From the NCBI RefSeq assembly GCF_016862975.1, contig NZ_BONZ01000003.1, positions 1-64,000 of the forward strand: DNA of 64,000 nt, in the 5' to 3' direction. Below are positions 50,701 through 62,206 of the stretch, piece by piece. Numbering within the stretch: the first letter of the stretch is position 1; each line of letters begins with the position of its first letter. Made by a program: the position numbers and the translations under genes. The notes under the pieces were generated by a model. It saw nothing but the letters and a program-made list of their open reading frames with translations, was not told where the DNA came from and did not search any database. This DNA is from Rugosimonospora africana (GTDB taxonomy: Bacteria > Actinomycetota > Actinomycetes > Mycobacteriales > Micromonosporaceae).

Positions 50701-52505
50701 TGCTGATCGGCGGCTTCGCGCTCTCCGCGGCGCTGGCCACGCTGCCGGCCGGTGCCGCCTGCCTGGCTCTGGCCTCGGGCGCCACGTGGAGCTTCGCGCT
50801 CACCGCCGCGCTCGCCGGGCTCTGCGTCGGCCTCGCGGCCACGGCGGTGGCCTGTTACAACACCGAGGTCCTGCTGCCGTTCGCCACGGCCGGGGTGGCT
50901 CTGGTCGGCACCACGATCGCGGTCATCACGCTCGCCACGTCGCTCCCGCTGGTCGTGTACGCCGCCGCGGCGGCGCTGCTCGCGGTCCTCGCCGAACTGC
51001 TGCGCGCCGCGGTGACCGTCCGGCGCGACGCCCTGCCACCCGAGCAGCAGCGCGGGCGACCGCTGCCCCTGCCGCGCCGCCCCGGGCACGTGTTGATGCT
51101 CGCCGCCGGGCCGGCGACGGTACTGGCCGCAGTGGCCCTGGCGCCGTCCGTCGGCGCCGCGGTGATCGGCCCGTACCAATGGGTCGAGTCGGTCTGGACC
51201 GGGGCGCCGGCCACCTCCCTGGCCGCGCTCGGCCCGTTCACGCACTGGGTCGGCGACGCCACCTCGGTGGCCGCGGCCCTGATCCTCACCCTCGCCGGCG
51301 CGCTGGGCGCGGTCGGCTTCGGCGGCCGGCCCGAGGTGGTCACCCGGCGGGCGGTCTCGGTGGTGATCCCGGGCCTGGCGATCACCCTGCTGATCGCTCC
51401 GTACGCGCTGCGGATGCCGTGGCCCGCCGGACCGGTCCTGGCGCTGGTGGTGGCGGTACTGGCCGGCCTGGGACTGGCGCTGACCGCCACCCCGGTCGGC
51501 ACCACCGACACGCCGCAACGTCCGGCCCGCACCCTCGTCCTGGTCATCTGCCTGCTGGCCGGCGGTGCTGGGCTGGCCGGCAGCCTGGCGACGCAGTCCA
51601 TGACACTGTGGGCGCTGGCGATCACCGCGGCCGGCGGCGTGACCGCCGCGATGCTGGGTCGCAGCCGGACCGCGCGGGTGGTCGGCTGGCTCGTCACCGC
51701 GTTCGCCGGGCACCTGCTCGCGCTGGTGGCGGGGCTGTCGGCCGGGCTGCCGGTGTACTGGTCGGCGTTCCTGGTGGCCCTCGTCGCCGCGGCCATGCTG
51801 GTCGTCGCGTCGCTGCTGCCCCGGCTGCGGCAGCCTCAGGCGGCCAGCGAGGCCATCACGGTCGAGGCGAGCGCCTACGCCGGCGCGGTCCTCGCCCTCG
51901 CTCTCGCCGCCCGGTCGCTGCCGCATCTGGCCGTGTTCACCTGTGCCTGGGGCGTCGTCCTGTCGGTCGCGGCGTCCCGCCCGAACCGTCCCCGGCTGTA
52001 CCGCAACGCGCTCATCTGGTTCGCCATCGCGCACGAGCTGGCCGCCTGGTTCCTGCTGATGTACGTGTCGAAGGTCGCGCTGCCCGAGGCGTACACCCTG
52101 GCCGTGGCGGTCGCCGCGCTCGTCATCGGATACTTGCGGGCCCGCCGGGATCCGGACGTGTCCAGCTGGCTGGCGTACGGCGTGGCCCTGGTCGCCGCGT
52201 TCCTGCCGAGCCTGGTGATCGTGCTGACGACCAACGAGACGCCGACCCGGCGCGGTGTGCTCATCGTCGGCGCGGCGGCGACCGTGGTCTTCGGTTCCTG
52301 GCGCCGGCAGCAGGCCCCGGTCGTGGTTGGCGGGGTGGCCCTGGCCGTGGCCGCGCTGCACGAGCTGGCCGTGGTGTCCACCACCGCGCTGCTGTGGACG
52401 ATCATGGCGCTGGTCGGCGCGGTACTGGTCGGGCTCGGCGCCAACTTCGAGAAGCGGCGGCGGGATATCCAGCGGCTACGAGGAGCGCTCGGCCGACTGC
52501 GTTAG
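47718..52505 (+). CDS. Giant polytopic membrane protein with N-terminal zinc ribbon (SCO7613-like)
   Basis: 1595-residue protein of unknown function, resembling actinobacterial SCO7613-type membrane proteins. The N-terminus is a zinc ribbon ([20 protein letters not shown], four Cys), then a helical, basic region (about 30-150) and dozens of hydrophobic helices from about residue 155 to the end. A charged break [18 protein letters not shown] lies near residue 320. The sequence is composed of repeated helix blocks (GP[14 protein letters not shown], PSYxWVESVW-like), suggesting internal duplication. GTG 47718; a terminator separates it from the previous gene. It ends 30 bases inside the end of purE on the other strand. 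Confidence 0.85.
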   Translation: MGTYPCSNCGTTADTSTGCPNCGHTVQQEIADLSRVITQMQFRNRDMVDERSLLMRRIQGAIATRSLLQESVAARRGSPRQAGVKAAPRRRLSPLPGLSRQRTATETPPPPVDEVRTVTGRPIRPGKRVPMPERPKTTHAPQPETSTRTTQNALLWLGALLFAVTGTGYLLRELQDGARIVVFALLAVAILAAPLPIARRGLVSTAETLASVGLLFVLLEGYAIWATDALAGSGMSGAAFAGLVCLATAGVAAGYRTISHLVAPRFAGILLLQPVLPLLFAGVIHGVAGWSAILAAVGAQDLALAIVLRQRQNRVARPPAKSIIEAEEIEVAEEIDEHAAEGTPYLRDAVWILHGLAVLAAVVCAVVTLAGAHATTVVLGGAAGLLLAATVGLGGGLTLRRWPLPDVAAGLATAALICAIGRVTAVTLPGWGLVMTGLAILVAGVTVRLLGPLAHQGPRLAGALSAGVLALILLGRGFDAIVGPLRASSPAWHAHLGSYAHTVAKSAGPGAGQLALAAIILTAAALTMLPRQDRTDGAVAGFTLTLLLVPAGLSLPWAAVPLVLVLAAVALGAYALIAPTNRSSWVRIGAAAIVGCYAVGVALARPEAAALALSGLTIFGAAIGIAPRLAETSLGPNADRAAEAGWAGAAFALPGAVAFATAGTAQSTDSGPVPVLAASFLAVAGTLTATAVNQVARGRPAPLVVAGSTLGAGAVAVAAFVSGGVPLVDIGIAALLLISAVMLCLAPWMDVSRRIAGVAGGSDIAATAVTAASVAAVARVAGLLAPGYQLATAAVLVLLVAAGVRAMPAEWRRGPIVGGSLVGTVVGLIAGVEAVRGAFAALDAVAPVWHTDLAHWSAHISGPFGAQVPLALVLLAAAAAVALPAPASYAVSSVGIGLAALAAPAALDLPWWSPILFSGVAATGIGIAAGRSTVREAAWARYSMATVLFADTIGASLVRPGVTAQTLLVSTLILAAIAWAAATTLRAHENATHLVLIGGFALSAALATLPAGAACLALASGATWSFALTAALAGLCVGLAATAVACYNTEVLLPFATAGVALVGTTIAVITLATSLPLVVYAAAAALLAVLAELLRAAVTVRRDALPPEQQRGRPLPLPRRPGHVLMLAAGPATVLAAVALAPSVGAAVIGPYQWVESVWTGAPATSLAALGPFTHWVGDATSVAAALILTLAGALGAVGFGGRPEVVTRRAVSVVIPGLAITLLIAPYALRMPWPAGPVLALVVAVLAGLGLALTATPVGTTDTPQRPARTLVLVICLLAGGAGLAGSLATQSMTLWALAITAAGGVTAAMLGRSRTARVVGWLVTAFAGHLLALVAGLSAGLPVYWSAFLVALVAAAMLVVASLLPRLRQPQAASEAITVEASAYAGAVLALALAARSLPHLAVFTCAWGVVLSVAASRPNRPRLYRNALIWFAIAHELAAWFLLMYVSKVALPEAYTLAVAVAALVIGYLRARRDPDVSSWLAYGVALVAAFLPSLVIVLTTNETPTRRGVLIVGAAATVVFGSWRRQQAPVVVGGVALAVAALHELAVVSTTALLWTIMALVGAVLVGLGANFEKRRRDIQRLRGALGRLR

Positions 52506-52985
52506 CTCCGCCTGCAGGCCCTGGTTCTTGTGGTCGACCAGCGCGATCAGGTCGCGCTGGTACGCCGCCATGCGGTCGGCCAGGGCCGGATCGGCGATGC
52601 CGAGGATCCGTACCGCGAGCAGGCCGGCATTGCGCGCGTTGCCGATCGACACCGTGGCCACCGGTATCCCGGCCGGCATCTGCACGATCGAGAGCAGGGC
52701 GTCCAGCCCGTCCAGGTACTTCTGCGGAACCGGTACGCCGATCACCGGAAGGGTGGTCGCCGCGGCCACCATCCCCGGCAGGGCCGCCGCGCCACCGGCA
52801 CCCGCGATGATCACCTTGAGGCCACGGCCGGCCGCCTGGGCGGCGTAGTCGAGCATCCCCTGCGGCGTGCGGTGCGCCGACACGACGCGTACCTCGTACT
52901 CGACCCCGAACTCGTCCATGGCCTCGGTGGCGGCCCGCATGACCGGCCAGTCCGAGTCGCTGCCCATGATCACGCCGACGTTCAT
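52476..52985 (-). CDS. purE: 5-(carboxyamino)imidazole ribonucleotide mutase
   Basis: Class I PurE, 169 residues, converting N5-CAIR to CAIR in purine synthesis; forms octamers in homologues. The N-terminal [34 protein letters not shown] and [27 protein letters not shown] are diagnostic. ATG 52985 overlaps the purK stop (ATGA), so the two steps are made together. Its 3' end overlaps the end of the giant membrane protein gene by 30 bases, convergently. Confidence 0.95.
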   Translation of the reverse strand: MNVGVIMGSDSDWPVMRAATEAMDEFGVEYEVRVVSAHRTPQGMLDYAAQAAGRGLKVIIAGAGGAAALPGMVAAATTLPVIGVPVPQKYLDGLDALLSIVQMPAGIPVATVSIGNARNAGLLAVRILGIADPALADRMAAYQRDLIALVDHKNQGLQAELTQSAERSS

Positions 52986-54145
52986 CGTGACTCCCCCGCT
53001 CGGGTGTCGGGCATCGGAATGCCGTCCTGTAGCCAGCGCGCCGCCGCGACCGCCCGCTCCCGGGTTCGCGTCATGTCCTCGCCGAGCGCTGTGACATGCC
53101 CTATTTTGCGGCCGGGCCGGACCTGCTTGCCGTAGAAATGCACCTTGATGCCGGGATCCGCGGCGAACATGTGGTGCAGCCGCTCGTCCATGGACATCTC
53201 GCTCGGCTCGCCGCCCAGCACGTTGGCCATCACGACGGCGGGTGCGGTGAGCCCGGTATCGCCCATTGGGTAGTCCAGCACCGCGCGCAGGTGCTGCTCG
53301 AACTGCGACGTGCGGGCGCCCTCGATGGTCCAGTGGCCGGAGTTGTGCGGGCGCATCGCCAGCTCGTTGACCAGCAGCCCGGTACCGGTGTCGAACAGCT
53401 CGACCGCGAGCAGCCCGACCACGCCCAGCTCGGTGGCCAGCCGGATGGCCAGCTGCTCCGCCTCGACGGCCAGCTCGGGATCCAGATCGGGCGCCGGGGC
53501 CAGCACCTCGACGCAGATGCCCTCGCGCTGCACGGTCTGCACCGTCGGGTACGCGGCGACCTGCCCGAACGGGGACCGGGCCACGAGGACGGCCAGCTCC
53601 CGGCGCAGCGGCACGCGCTCCTCGACGATCAGCTCGACGCCGGGCAGCTCATCGGTTTCGTCGACGAACCACACGCCCCGGCCGTCGTACCCGCCGCGGA
53701 CCGCCTTCACGACCACCGGCCACCCCGTACCCGCGGCGAACGCGGCCACGTCGGCCGGCGTGCGCACCGGCGCCCACCTCGGTACCGGAGCGCCCAGTTC
53801 GGTCAGCCGCTCCCGCATCGCGCGCTTGTCCTGCGCGTACCGCAGGGCGGCTGCGCTCGGTGCCACGTTCACCCCGCCGGCCTCGAGCGCCTGGATGTGC
53901 TCCGAGGGCACGTGCTCGTGGTCGAACGTGACGACCTCGCAGCCCTTGGCGAAGGTGCGCAGGGCGTCGAGGTCGGTGTGGTGCCCGATGTGAACATCGG
54001 CCGCGACGAGGGCGGCGCTGTCGTCGGGCGAAGCGGCAAGGATTCGCAGGGATTGTCCTAGGGCGATCGCTGCCTGGTGGGTCATCCGGGCCAGCTGCCC
54101 ACCGCCCACCATGCCGACCACGGGCAGACCGGTTCGGGTATCCAT
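52982..54145 (-). CDS. purK: 5-(carboxyamino)imidazole ribonucleotide synthase
   Basis: ATP-grasp enzyme, 387 residues, carboxylating AIR with bicarbonate to N5-CAIR. The N-terminal [22 protein letters not shown], the ATP-grasp stretch [18 protein letters not shown] and the metal site [20 protein letters not shown] are typical. ATG 54145 starts the conserved sequence; an in-frame stretch 14 codons longer is not supported. First of the purK-purE pair. The next gene upstream ends 193 bases away, with a strong hairpin between. Confidence 0.94.
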   Translation of the reverse strand: MDTRTGLPVVGMVGGGQLARMTHQAAIALGQSLRILAASPDDSAALVAADVHIGHHTDLDALRTFAKGCEVVTFDHEHVPSEHIQALEAGGVNVAPSAAALRYAQDKRAMRERLTELGAPVPRWAPVRTPADVAAFAAGTGWPVVVKAVRGGYDGRGVWFVDETDELPGVELIVEERVPLRRELAVLVARSPFGQVAAYPTVQTVQREGICVEVLAPAPDLDPELAVEAEQLAIRLATELGVVGLLAVELFDTGTGLLVNELAMRPHNSGHWTIEGARTSQFEQHLRAVLDYPMGDTGLTAPAVVMANVLGGEPSEMSMDERLHHMFAADPGIKVHFYGKQVRPGRKIGHVTALGEDMTRTRERAVAAARWLQDGIPMPDTRAGESR

Positions 54146-54214
54146 CTCGGCCGCCAGCCTAGCGCCCGGCCGGCGCCGGCCCGGCAATAGGCTGGCCAGC
54201 CCCGATCGGACCGC

Positions 54215-54243
54215 GGCCCGGCGGCATGGTGCGCCGCCGGGCC
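54215..54243. terminator. Strong hairpin between the hypothetical gene at 54.3-54.9 kb and purK
   Basis: GGCCCGGCGGC (54215-54225), seven bases, GCCGCCGGGCC (54233-54243): an 11-bp perfect stem. It lies 96 bases past the stop of the upstream gene and 70 bases before purK, a likely terminator of the former. It has no T-run. Confidence 0.6.
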
Positions 54244-54338
54244 ATGCCGGTCAGGACCGGGCCTTACCGGTTTCGGGCAACGTCGGTCGGTCCGAGCCGG
54301 AGCCGGCATCGCGGTCGCCGGCCATGCCCCGTGACTAG

Positions 54339-54905
54339 CTAGAGGGACGGACCCTGCTTTCGCAGTTCGTCCACCGCGCCCATCGCCTCGCGCAGCGAAC
54401 CGAGCCAGCTGTCGGCGTGCTCGCCGACCAGCCGCACGCACCAGGCCAGCGCCTCCGAGCGGGACCGGGCCACCCCGGCGTCGACCAGTGTGTCCAGCAC
54501 CTGGCGCTCCGGCTGGCGCAGCCGGGTCATGGTCGGCGCCGCGAACGTGGTGAACAGCTCGGACGTGCCGCCGCACACCGCGCCCCAGGCCACCTTTCGC
54601 CGGTACCGGTGCTCCAACTGCTGCGCGATGCCGATCCTGCGCTCCCGGGTCGCCTCCCGGAAGCTGGTGATCCGCCCCGCCTCGGCGGCGGTCTTCTCCG
54701 CGTCGGTCGCGCCGTCGCCCAGCGCGGGTTCGTTCAGCTTGCCAACGACCATGATCTCGTCGCGGTCGATGACCACATCGGGACGACTTTCGAACCAGTC
54801 GTCCGGAACGGCTCCGACGATCCAGGCCGCGGCGTCGTCGGCCGGCGGCGGTTCCGCCCGGGATCCGCCACGGGCCCACGGCGGTCCGAATTGCTCGCGT
54901 CTCAC
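54339..54905 (-). CDS. Hypothetical actinobacterial protein, 188 residues
   Basis: Unknown protein. The N-terminal half is acidic and includes VVIDRDEIMVVGKLNEPALG. The middle has REATRERRIGIAQQLEHRYRRKVAWGAVCGG. The C-terminus RSRSEALAWCVRLVGEHADSWLGSLREAMGAVDEL recalls a ribbon-helix-helix or small helical dimer domain. GTG 54905 follows GGGAGGG. Good G/C-ending codon use supports it as real. A palindromic element lies 29-50 bases upstream, so it may be autoregulated or separately controlled. Confidence 0.72.
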   Translation of the reverse strand: MRREQFGPPWARGGSRAEPPPADDAAAWIVGAVPDDWFESRPDVVIDRDEIMVVGKLNEPALGDGATDAEKTAAEAGRITSFREATRERRIGIAQQLEHRYRRKVAWGAVCGGTSELFTTFAAPTMTRLRQPERQVLDTLVDAGVARSRSEALAWCVRLVGEHADSWLGSLREAMGAVDELRKQGPSL

Positions 54906-54933
54906 GGCACCCTCCCGTTACTGCTGTAGGTCT

Positions 54934-54955
54934 GATTACAGAGTTACACAGTAAT
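54934..54955. promoter_or_regulatory. TTAC...GTAA palindromic element upstream of the hypothetical gene
   Basis: On the plus strand GATTACAGAGTTACACAGTAAT contains TTAC at both its start and centre and GTAA at its end, so nested TTAC-GTAA symmetry (for instance TTAC-ACA-GTAA). It stands out in an otherwise G/C-rich stretch, 29-50 bases from the GTG start. Candidate operator; regulator unknown. Confidence 0.4.
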
Positions 54956-55154
54956 GAAGACATGGGAAGGGAACGCATGCACTGTTCGCTGAGGGTGGAA
55001 CGGTTCCGGCGGCACCGCATGACCGAGCGCACCGAGCGGAGCGAGGGTCACGAGGGCATGCCCGTTGACCCGGAGAAGCCAAGCGTCGGGCCAGGCGGGT
55101 CGGGTCGGGCAGGGCGCCGCCGGTCCAGGCAGGGCCGGAGCCGAGGACGGGTCG

Positions 55155-57164
<2,010 letters not shown>

Positions 57165-57173
57165 ACCCTCACC

Positions 57174-59846
57174 CTACGAGGCGTCCTCCTGGCGGAACGG
57201 GATCACCCGGCCACCCGACGAGCTGACCAGCTCGTGCAGTACCCCGGAGATCTTTTCGGCCGCGATCGGCGGGAAGAAGTGGTAGCCCTGCGCCGAGTCG
57301 CAGCCCAGCCTGACCAGTTCGGAACGCTGCTCGGCGGTCTCCACTCCCTCGGCGACCACCCGGAGATTCAGCTCCCGGGCCAGCTCGACCGTAGTGCGCA
57401 CGATCGCCATCGCCTCCGGGGACTCGGCCATCCGGGCCACGAAGGTCTGGTCGACCTTGACCTCGTCGACGCGTACCCGGGTCAGGAACGTCAGCGACGA
57501 GTACCCGGTGCCGAAGTCGTCCACGGCCAGCTGCACGCCGATCGCGCGCAGCGCGTCCAGCACGTCGGTGACGGTCTTCGACTCCGGTACGACGACGGTC
57601 TCGGTGATCTCCAGGATCAACCGGTGAGCCGGCACGCGGTACCGGCTCAGCAGCTCAGCGACCTCCTCCGGCAGCCGTACGTCGAGCAGGCTGCGCGCGG
57701 AGAGGTTGACCGAGATGGGTACCGACAGGCCCTGCGCCGCCCAGTCCGCGGCCATCGCGATCGCGCGTTCCAGCACGTACCTGGTGAACGGCACGACCAG
57801 CTCGCTGTTTTCCAGGACGTCGATGAACTCGCGCGGGAACAGCTCGCCCCGGCGCGGGTGCCGCCACCGGACCAGGGCCTCCACCCCGGTCGGCGCGCCG
57901 GTGCTCAGATCCACCACCGGCTGCAGGGCGAGGACCAGCTGGTGCGGCGAACCGAGCGCCTCGCGCAGCTCGGCCAGCAGGGCAAGACGATCTGTGCTGC
58001 TGGCGTCGCCGGTGCTGTCGTACCAGGCGACCGAGTCGCTGCCACTCTTCTTCGCCCGGTACATCGCCATCTCGGCGCGGCGGACCAGTTCGCCTATGTC
58101 GCAGCTACCGGCGGCGGCCACCGCCACGCCGATAGACGCCTCCACCGCCAGCGGTACCCCGGCCACCTGGGTGGGGCTGGCCAGCAGGTCGGCGAGTTCC
58201 CGGGCGCGGCGCAGCCCGTAGTCGAGCGCCGCGGCCTCGTCGCCGGCCGCGGTGGGCAGCTCGGTCAGCAGTACCCCGAACTCATCGCCGCCCAGTCGGG
58301 CGACCAGCTCGCCGGGCTGGCGCTGCGAATCGATCCGGCTGGCCGTGACCCGCAGCAGGTCGTCGCCCGCCGCGTGGCCGAGCGTGTCGTTGATCTCCTT
58401 GAACTGGTTGACGTCCAGCAGCAGGAACGCCACCAACACGTCCTGCTCCAGCTCGCGCAGCTCATCGCCGCCCTTGGCGAGCAGCCCCGCGCGGTTGCCG
58501 ATGCCGGTCAGGGTGTCGTTCAGCGCCTCCTGGAAGCTGCGCGCGGACAGGTCGCGCAACTGCTGATGTGAGGTCGCGTCGTGCAGGGCGGCGGCGAGCG
58601 CGTCACCGAACGCGGAGAGCTGCATCTGCTCGCGTTTGGTGAGCTTCACCCGCCGGGCGAAGCGCAACCGGAGTTCGCCGACGCTCGCGCCGCCGACCAG
58701 CAGCGGTCGGGCTGCCACCCGGTCGCCGTCCTCCGCCGTGGGCTCGCCTCCGCCGGAGCCGGCGTCCACGTCGATGACCAGCTCGGAGCCCGGGCCGCCA
58801 CGGTACGACCAAAGCAATCCGTCGGGGGCGCCCGGCTGATCCGGCTCCGGTTGGCCGCCGCCGGCCGAGCGGGTGCGCTGCCCACCCGGTTCGGGCACCG
58901 CGCCGGTGGGTGCCGCGGAGTGCTGCACCAGCACCTCGACGCCCTCCGCGGCGAACAGCCGCGCGGCGCCTTCGATGGCGGCCTCCACGACGCCGCGCTC
59001 GTCGAGCCGGTTCAACGCCCGGGTGGCGGCGGCGAACAGTCGCCAGCCGCGCCGCTCGTCGTCGACGCGCAGCCGGAACTTGTACGCCTGCCGCAGCAGC
59101 CACAGCAGCGGCGCGAGGACCAACAGCCAGTCGAGGTCGTCGCTGACCAGGACGACGATGAGCAGGCCGAGCGTCACGTTGCCGACGAGCATGTACAGCT
59201 TGCCGTGGAAAGCCCGGGTGACCAGTGCGGAGTAGCTGGTTCCCTCCCGGCTGTGCACGGACGCGCTGATCAGCAGGATGCTGACCAGCGTCTCGATCGG
59301 AGCGCCGACGATGAGCCCGATCGCGACCGGAAGCGAGAGGTGGGCCAGGTGCGGGGGCGCGATCACCTGCGCCACCGTGGCGGCGGCCGCCGCGGCCAGG
59401 GCCAGACTCGCCGCGTTGAACAGCATGCGCAGCGCGGTGCGGGGCTCCTGGGTGAACTGCAGCACCACCATCGCCAGGCCGACGCCGACGAAGATGGCCA
59501 GCGGTACCCAGCCGACCGGGATCAGGTACAGTGCGACGATCAACGCCGCCTCTCCCCAGCCGAGGGAGATGTAGCTGCCGTTGACTCTTACCCGTACGCC
59601 GGCGATCACGGCGGTCGCGGCGACCGCGGTAGTGATGGACAGGCGGACCAGATCGGCCGAGCTGCTCAGGGAGAGCGGAGTGTCAATCAGTCCGATCGCG
59701 ACCGCGACCAGTGCGGCGCCGATGACGAGGCCGGCCAGCAAGCGGCCCCGGCCCGGTCTGGGGACGGGGTCGGATGAGCGGTCACCACGCACGAGGAATG
59801 CCCGCACCGTGGCCGCCAGGGTGCGGCGTTCAGCGGGGCTCGTCAT
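57174..59846 (-). CDS. Membrane-bound GGDEF-EAL diguanylate cyclase/phosphodiesterase
   Basis: Bifunctional c-di-GMP enzyme, 890 residues. About seven or eight hydrophobic helices (45-280) form a membrane sensor, followed by a GAF-like region (about 285-420), GGDEF (about 430-600) and EAL (about 620-880). The cyclase motif RLGGDEFGVL is intact. For the phosphodiesterase EALVRWRHP, SVNLSARSL, LILEITETVV, DDFGTGYSSL, DEVKVDQTFV and VAEGVET are all present, so both activities could be live. ATG 59846 is where conserved sequence begins; GGAGG is about ten bases upstream. Last part of the operon reads into the YyaL-type gene. Confidence 0.93.
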   Translation of the reverse strand: MTSPAERRTLAATVRAFLVRGDRSSDPVPRPGRGRLLAGLVIGAALVAVAIGLIDTPLSLSSSADLVRLSITTAVAATAVIAGVRVRVNGSYISLGWGEAALIVALYLIPVGWVPLAIFVGVGLAMVVLQFTQEPRTALRMLFNAASLALAAAAAATVAQVIAPPHLAHLSLPVAIGLIVGAPIETLVSILLISASVHSREGTSYSALVTRAFHGKLYMLVGNVTLGLLIVVLVSDDLDWLLVLAPLLWLLRQAYKFRLRVDDERRGWRLFAAATRALNRLDERGVVEAAIEGAARLFAAEGVEVLVQHSAAPTGAVPEPGGQRTRSAGGGQPEPDQPGAPDGLLWSYRGGPGSELVIDVDAGSGGGEPTAEDGDRVAARPLLVGGASVGELRLRFARRVKLTKREQMQLSAFGDALAAALHDATSHQQLRDLSARSFQEALNDTLTGIGNRAGLLAKGGDELRELEQDVLVAFLLLDVNQFKEINDTLGHAAGDDLLRVTASRIDSQRQPGELVARLGGDEFGVLLTELPTAAGDEAAALDYGLRRARELADLLASPTQVAGVPLAVEASIGVAVAAAGSCDIGELVRRAEMAMYRAKKSGSDSVAWYDSTGDASSTDRLALLAELREALGSPHQLVLALQPVVDLSTGAPTGVEALVRWRHPRRGELFPREFIDVLENSELVVPFTRYVLERAIAMAADWAAQGLSVPISVNLSARSLLDVRLPEEVAELLSRYRVPAHRLILEITETVVVPESKTVTDVLDALRAIGVQLAVDDFGTGYSSLTFLTRVRVDEVKVDQTFVARMAESPEAMAIVRTTVELARELNLRVVAEGVETAEQRSELVRLGCDSAQGYHFFPPIAAEKISGVLHELVSSSGGRVIPFRQEDAS

Positions 59847-60237
59847 GCATCGCCCCCTCCGGGCCGGCGGCAGCACGAATCGCGCCTTGCCTGGATGACC
59901 TTATGCCATCCGGCCCGGGTGTGGAATCGACGAAACGAAGCGGCAGACATCATCGGTCTTCTCTGACACCGCCCCTCCGGCCGATCTCGATCAGGGCTTG
60001 TGGCCCCTGCGGAAGGCTAAGGCACGGAGGGGTCTGGCGTCAGCTACGCTCTTGAACGCTTTGCCTGGTAAGTCCCCCGAAGTCGGAATATTCGGACCCG
60101 CCGAACGACCCTCTCAATCGACCGGTCGATGACCCTCGACCCATCGGGTCGGCGATATCGACAGGCGGGGTTCCACCGGGACAAAAGGCTGACCGCCCAG
60201 GGCTTTCGTCGGATGTCGGCTCGACCGACATCGATGC
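59847..60237. other. 391-bp gap upstream of the GGDEF-EAL gene
   Basis: No gene is supported. It holds the presumed promoter of the GGDEF-EAL gene. Near its far end a perfect 8-bp hairpin GATGTCGG-CTCGA-CCGACATC (60212-60232) lies six bases after the stop of the next minus-strand gene and is probably that gene's terminator. The rest is less G/C-rich than the flanks. I searched for tRNA and known riboswitch patterns and found no convincing match. Confidence 0.45.
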
Positions 60238-60642
60238 CTAGGCTTCCGGCACCTGGCCGGCCTCGGCACTTCCGGACCCGGCGCTTCCGGATTCGGCGCC
60301 GCCCGCCGGGTCACCGCCGCCGCCACCGGCCTCGGCTGTGGCTGGCCGCACCCCGGCCTGCGCGGTGCTACCGCGCTCGGCCGCGGAGGAGGTGCCACCG
60401 GCGGAGACGCCGACCGTCTGGGTGCCGCCGGCCGATGGGCCGCCCGCCTGGACCGGGAAGCGCTCGGGGAGCCGCTTCAGATGACCATTCATGTTGCGGA
60501 TGAGCAGCACCGTCCCGATCGCCAGCAACACGATGATCAGCAGAGCCGTCGGACCGGCAACCCCGTCGGACAACGTGTCGCCGAAGTTGTTCTGTGCCGG
60601 TGGTGGGGTCGCCCCGCCGCCCTCGGCAAGGAACATGATCAT
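60238..60642 (-). CDS. Small single-helix membrane protein, Gly/Ala-rich tail
   Basis: 134-residue protein of unknown function. One transmembrane helix is clear (about 28-50: GPTALLIIVLLAIGTVLLI), followed by a short basic stretch RNMNGHLKRLPERFP and a low-complexity Gly/Ala/Ser/Thr tail (about 65-134). ATG 60642 has AAGGAG eight bases upstream. It starts 48 bases after mca and reads the same way, so it is likely co-transcribed. In relatives a similar small membrane gene follows mca, so a connected role is possible. Confidence 0.75.
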   Translation of the reverse strand: MIMFLAEGGGATPPPAQNNFGDTLSDGVAGPTALLIIVLLAIGTVLLIRNMNGHLKRLPERFPVQAGGPSAGGTQTVGVSAGGTSSAAERGSTAQAGVRPATAEAGGGGGDPAGGAESGSAGSGSAEAGQVPEA

Positions 60643-60690
60643 GCCGGGCTCCTTTCGCCAGCCGGCGGGTCAGGCACCCGAATCGCCGGC

Positions 60691-61587
60691 TTACTGCGTG
60701 GACGAGCCTACGCCCGCCTCCACAGTCTCCCGCACGCCGGCGAACAGATCGTCCTCGGGCAGCTGGCTGTCCACCAGCGAGCGCACCAGCTGGTAGTCCT
60801 CGGTCGGCCACGTCTGCCGCTGGATGTCCATCGGGATGCGGAACCAGAACCCGTCCGGGTCGACCTGGGTGGCGTGCGCCCGCAGTGCGTCATCGCGGAT
60901 CTCGAAGTACTCGCCACAGACCACTCGAGTGGTGATCAAGTGGTCGTTGTTCGGCCGCTTGGCGAACCGCTCCATCGACTCGGTGTATGGCGACTCCATG
61001 CCGGCCGCGAGGATCGCCTCGTGCTGGGCGACCATCCGGCCGTGAGCCCACCGCTGGTAGTAGAGCTTCAGCGGCTGCCAGGGAGTGCCCGCCTCGGGAT
61101 AGCGCTCCGGGTCACCGGCCGCGTCGAACGCGACGACCGAGATCTTGTGGGTCATGATGTGGTCGGGGTGCGGGTATCCGCCGGTCTCGTCGTACGTGAC
61201 GATCACGTGCGGGCGGAACTCCCGGATCAGAGCGACCAGCGGCTCCGCCGCCTCGTCGACGTCCTTCAGCCCGAAACACCCCTCCGGCAGCGGCGGCAGC
61301 GGGTCTCCCTCCGGCAGGCCGGAGTCGACGAAGCCCAGCCACGCCTGCCGCACGTCGAGGATCTCGCGGGCCCGGTCCATCTCCTTGCGGCGGATCTCCG
61401 CGATGTCCCGCCAGACCTCGGGCCGGTCCATCTTCGGGTTGAGCACGCTTCCGCGCTCGCCGCCAGTGCACGTGGCCACCAGCACCTCGACGCCCTCGGC
61501 GCGGTATCGCGCCATGGTCGCCGCGCCCTTGCTCGACTCATCGTCGGGGTGCGCGTGGACCGTCATCAGCCGCAACCGCTCGGCCAC
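60691..61587 (-). CDS. mca: Mycothiol S-conjugate amidase
   Basis: Zinc amidase (LmbE/PIG-L fold), 298 residues, cleaving mycothiol S-conjugates to a mercapturic acid for detoxification. The zinc motif is VHAHPDDESSKGAATMA (AHPDDE), with HPDHIMTHKI providing the distal ligands, and LTATCTGGERGSVLN-like VLVATCTGGERGS. MtdA-like MshB relatives differ in the C-terminal half, where this one fits Mca. The GTG at 61587 has GAGGAG six bases upstream; the longer open frame adds unconserved Cys-rich residues. Divergent to DUF4307, as in other actinobacteria. Confidence 0.95.
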   Translation of the reverse strand: MAERLRLMTVHAHPDDESSKGAATMARYRAEGVEVLVATCTGGERGSVLNPKMDRPEVWRDIAEIRRKEMDRAREILDVRQAWLGFVDSGLPEGDPLPPLPEGCFGLKDVDEAAEPLVALIREFRPHVIVTYDETGGYPHPDHIMTHKISVVAFDAAGDPERYPEAGTPWQPLKLYYQRWAHGRMVAQHEAILAAGMESPYTESMERFAKRPNNDHLITTRVVCGEYFEIRDDALRAHATQVDPDGFWFRIPMDIQRQTWPTEDYQLVRSLVDSQLPEDDLFAGVRETVEAGVGSSTQ

Positions 61588-61705
61588 TAGAAGCTCCTCA
61601 TACTCACCGCACCGGGCACCACACGTGCCGGGCACGGACGCCTGCCATGATGGACCCGACAATTGTTGCCTACACGTCCGACAACTCTTTGAGGCCCGCA
61701 TCATC

Positions 61706-62116
61706 GTGACCACCGAAACGGCGCCAGTATTCCCGCCCGGCCGATACGGCCGCCGCCGCGATCCGCGGCGCGGTCGCCGCTGGCTGGCGTGGCTGCTGCT
61801 GGCACCGGTCCTGGTCGCGGGCTTGTGGCTGGCTTTCAGGCTGTATGACCAGTACGCCGACTCGTCTAATTACCAGTCGGTTGTGACCGGCTTCACGGTC
61901 ATCAACGATCAACAGGTGGACGTGCGGTACGAGGTGGGGAAGGCGGACACGAACCCGGCCACCTGCCGGCTGCAGGCGACCGACCAGAGGTCCAGCGAGG
62001 TCGGGTACGCGGAGGTGTCGGTACCGGCCGGCTCGGACGTGCGGGGCAGCTACACGCTGACGACGACGGCCCGGGCGTACAACGTCACTGTTTTGGGCTG
62101 TAGCGCAGCGGGGTAA
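61706..62116 (+). CDS. DUF4307 membrane protein
   Basis: DUF4307 protein, 136 residues, function unknown. A basic head (PPGRYGRRRDPRRGRRW) leads into one membrane helix (LAWLLLAPVLVAGLWLAF). An extracytoplasmic beta-type domain follows (VVTGFTVINDQQVDVRYEVGKAD, CRLQATD). Two cysteines (in ATCRLQ and VLGCSAAG) could form a disulphide. GTG 61706 is the only good start. Divergent from mca and upstream of greA, the usual actinobacterial order. A long hairpin after its stop separates it from greA. Confidence 0.88.
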   Translation: MTTETAPVFPPGRYGRRRDPRRGRRWLAWLLLAPVLVAGLWLAFRLYDQYADSSNYQSVVTGFTVINDQQVDVRYEVGKADTNPATCRLQATDQRSSEVGYAEVSVPAGSDVRGSYTLTTTARAYNVTVLGCSAAG

Positions 62117-62127
62117 TTGCGACGCGG

Positions 62128-62162
62128 AGCGCGTTCGGTAACCCCTGGGTTACCGAAGCGCT
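62128..62162 (+). terminator. Long hairpin between DUF4307 and greA
   Basis: AGCGCGTTCGGTAACCC (62128-62144), CT, GGGTTACCGAAGCGCT (62147-62162) form a 16-bp stem with one bulged G, 12 bases after the DUF4307 stop and 45 bases before the greA GTG. Either a terminator for DUF4307 or an element in the greA leader. Confidence 0.6.
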
Positions 62163-62206
62163 GGTACCGTAGAAGATTCCGATTGTCCATCCCGAGGAGA
62201 ACGCGC

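Noticed and set aside
47949-52361. 1470-residue open frame antisense to the giant membrane protein
   Set aside because: It is Arg/Gln/Gly-rich with no recognisable domain, and mirrors the codon structure of the real gene on the other strand.
48449-52810. Second 1453-residue open frame on the plus strand overlapping the giant membrane protein
   Set aside because: Arg/Gly-rich composition typical of an out-of-frame reading of G/C-rich coding DNA; it also runs into purE on the other strand.
59847-60237. tRNA or c-di-GMP riboswitch upstream of the GGDEF-EAL gene
   Set aside because: A GGTTCCACC stretch suggested a T-loop but no cloverleaf forms, and no GEMM-type core was found.
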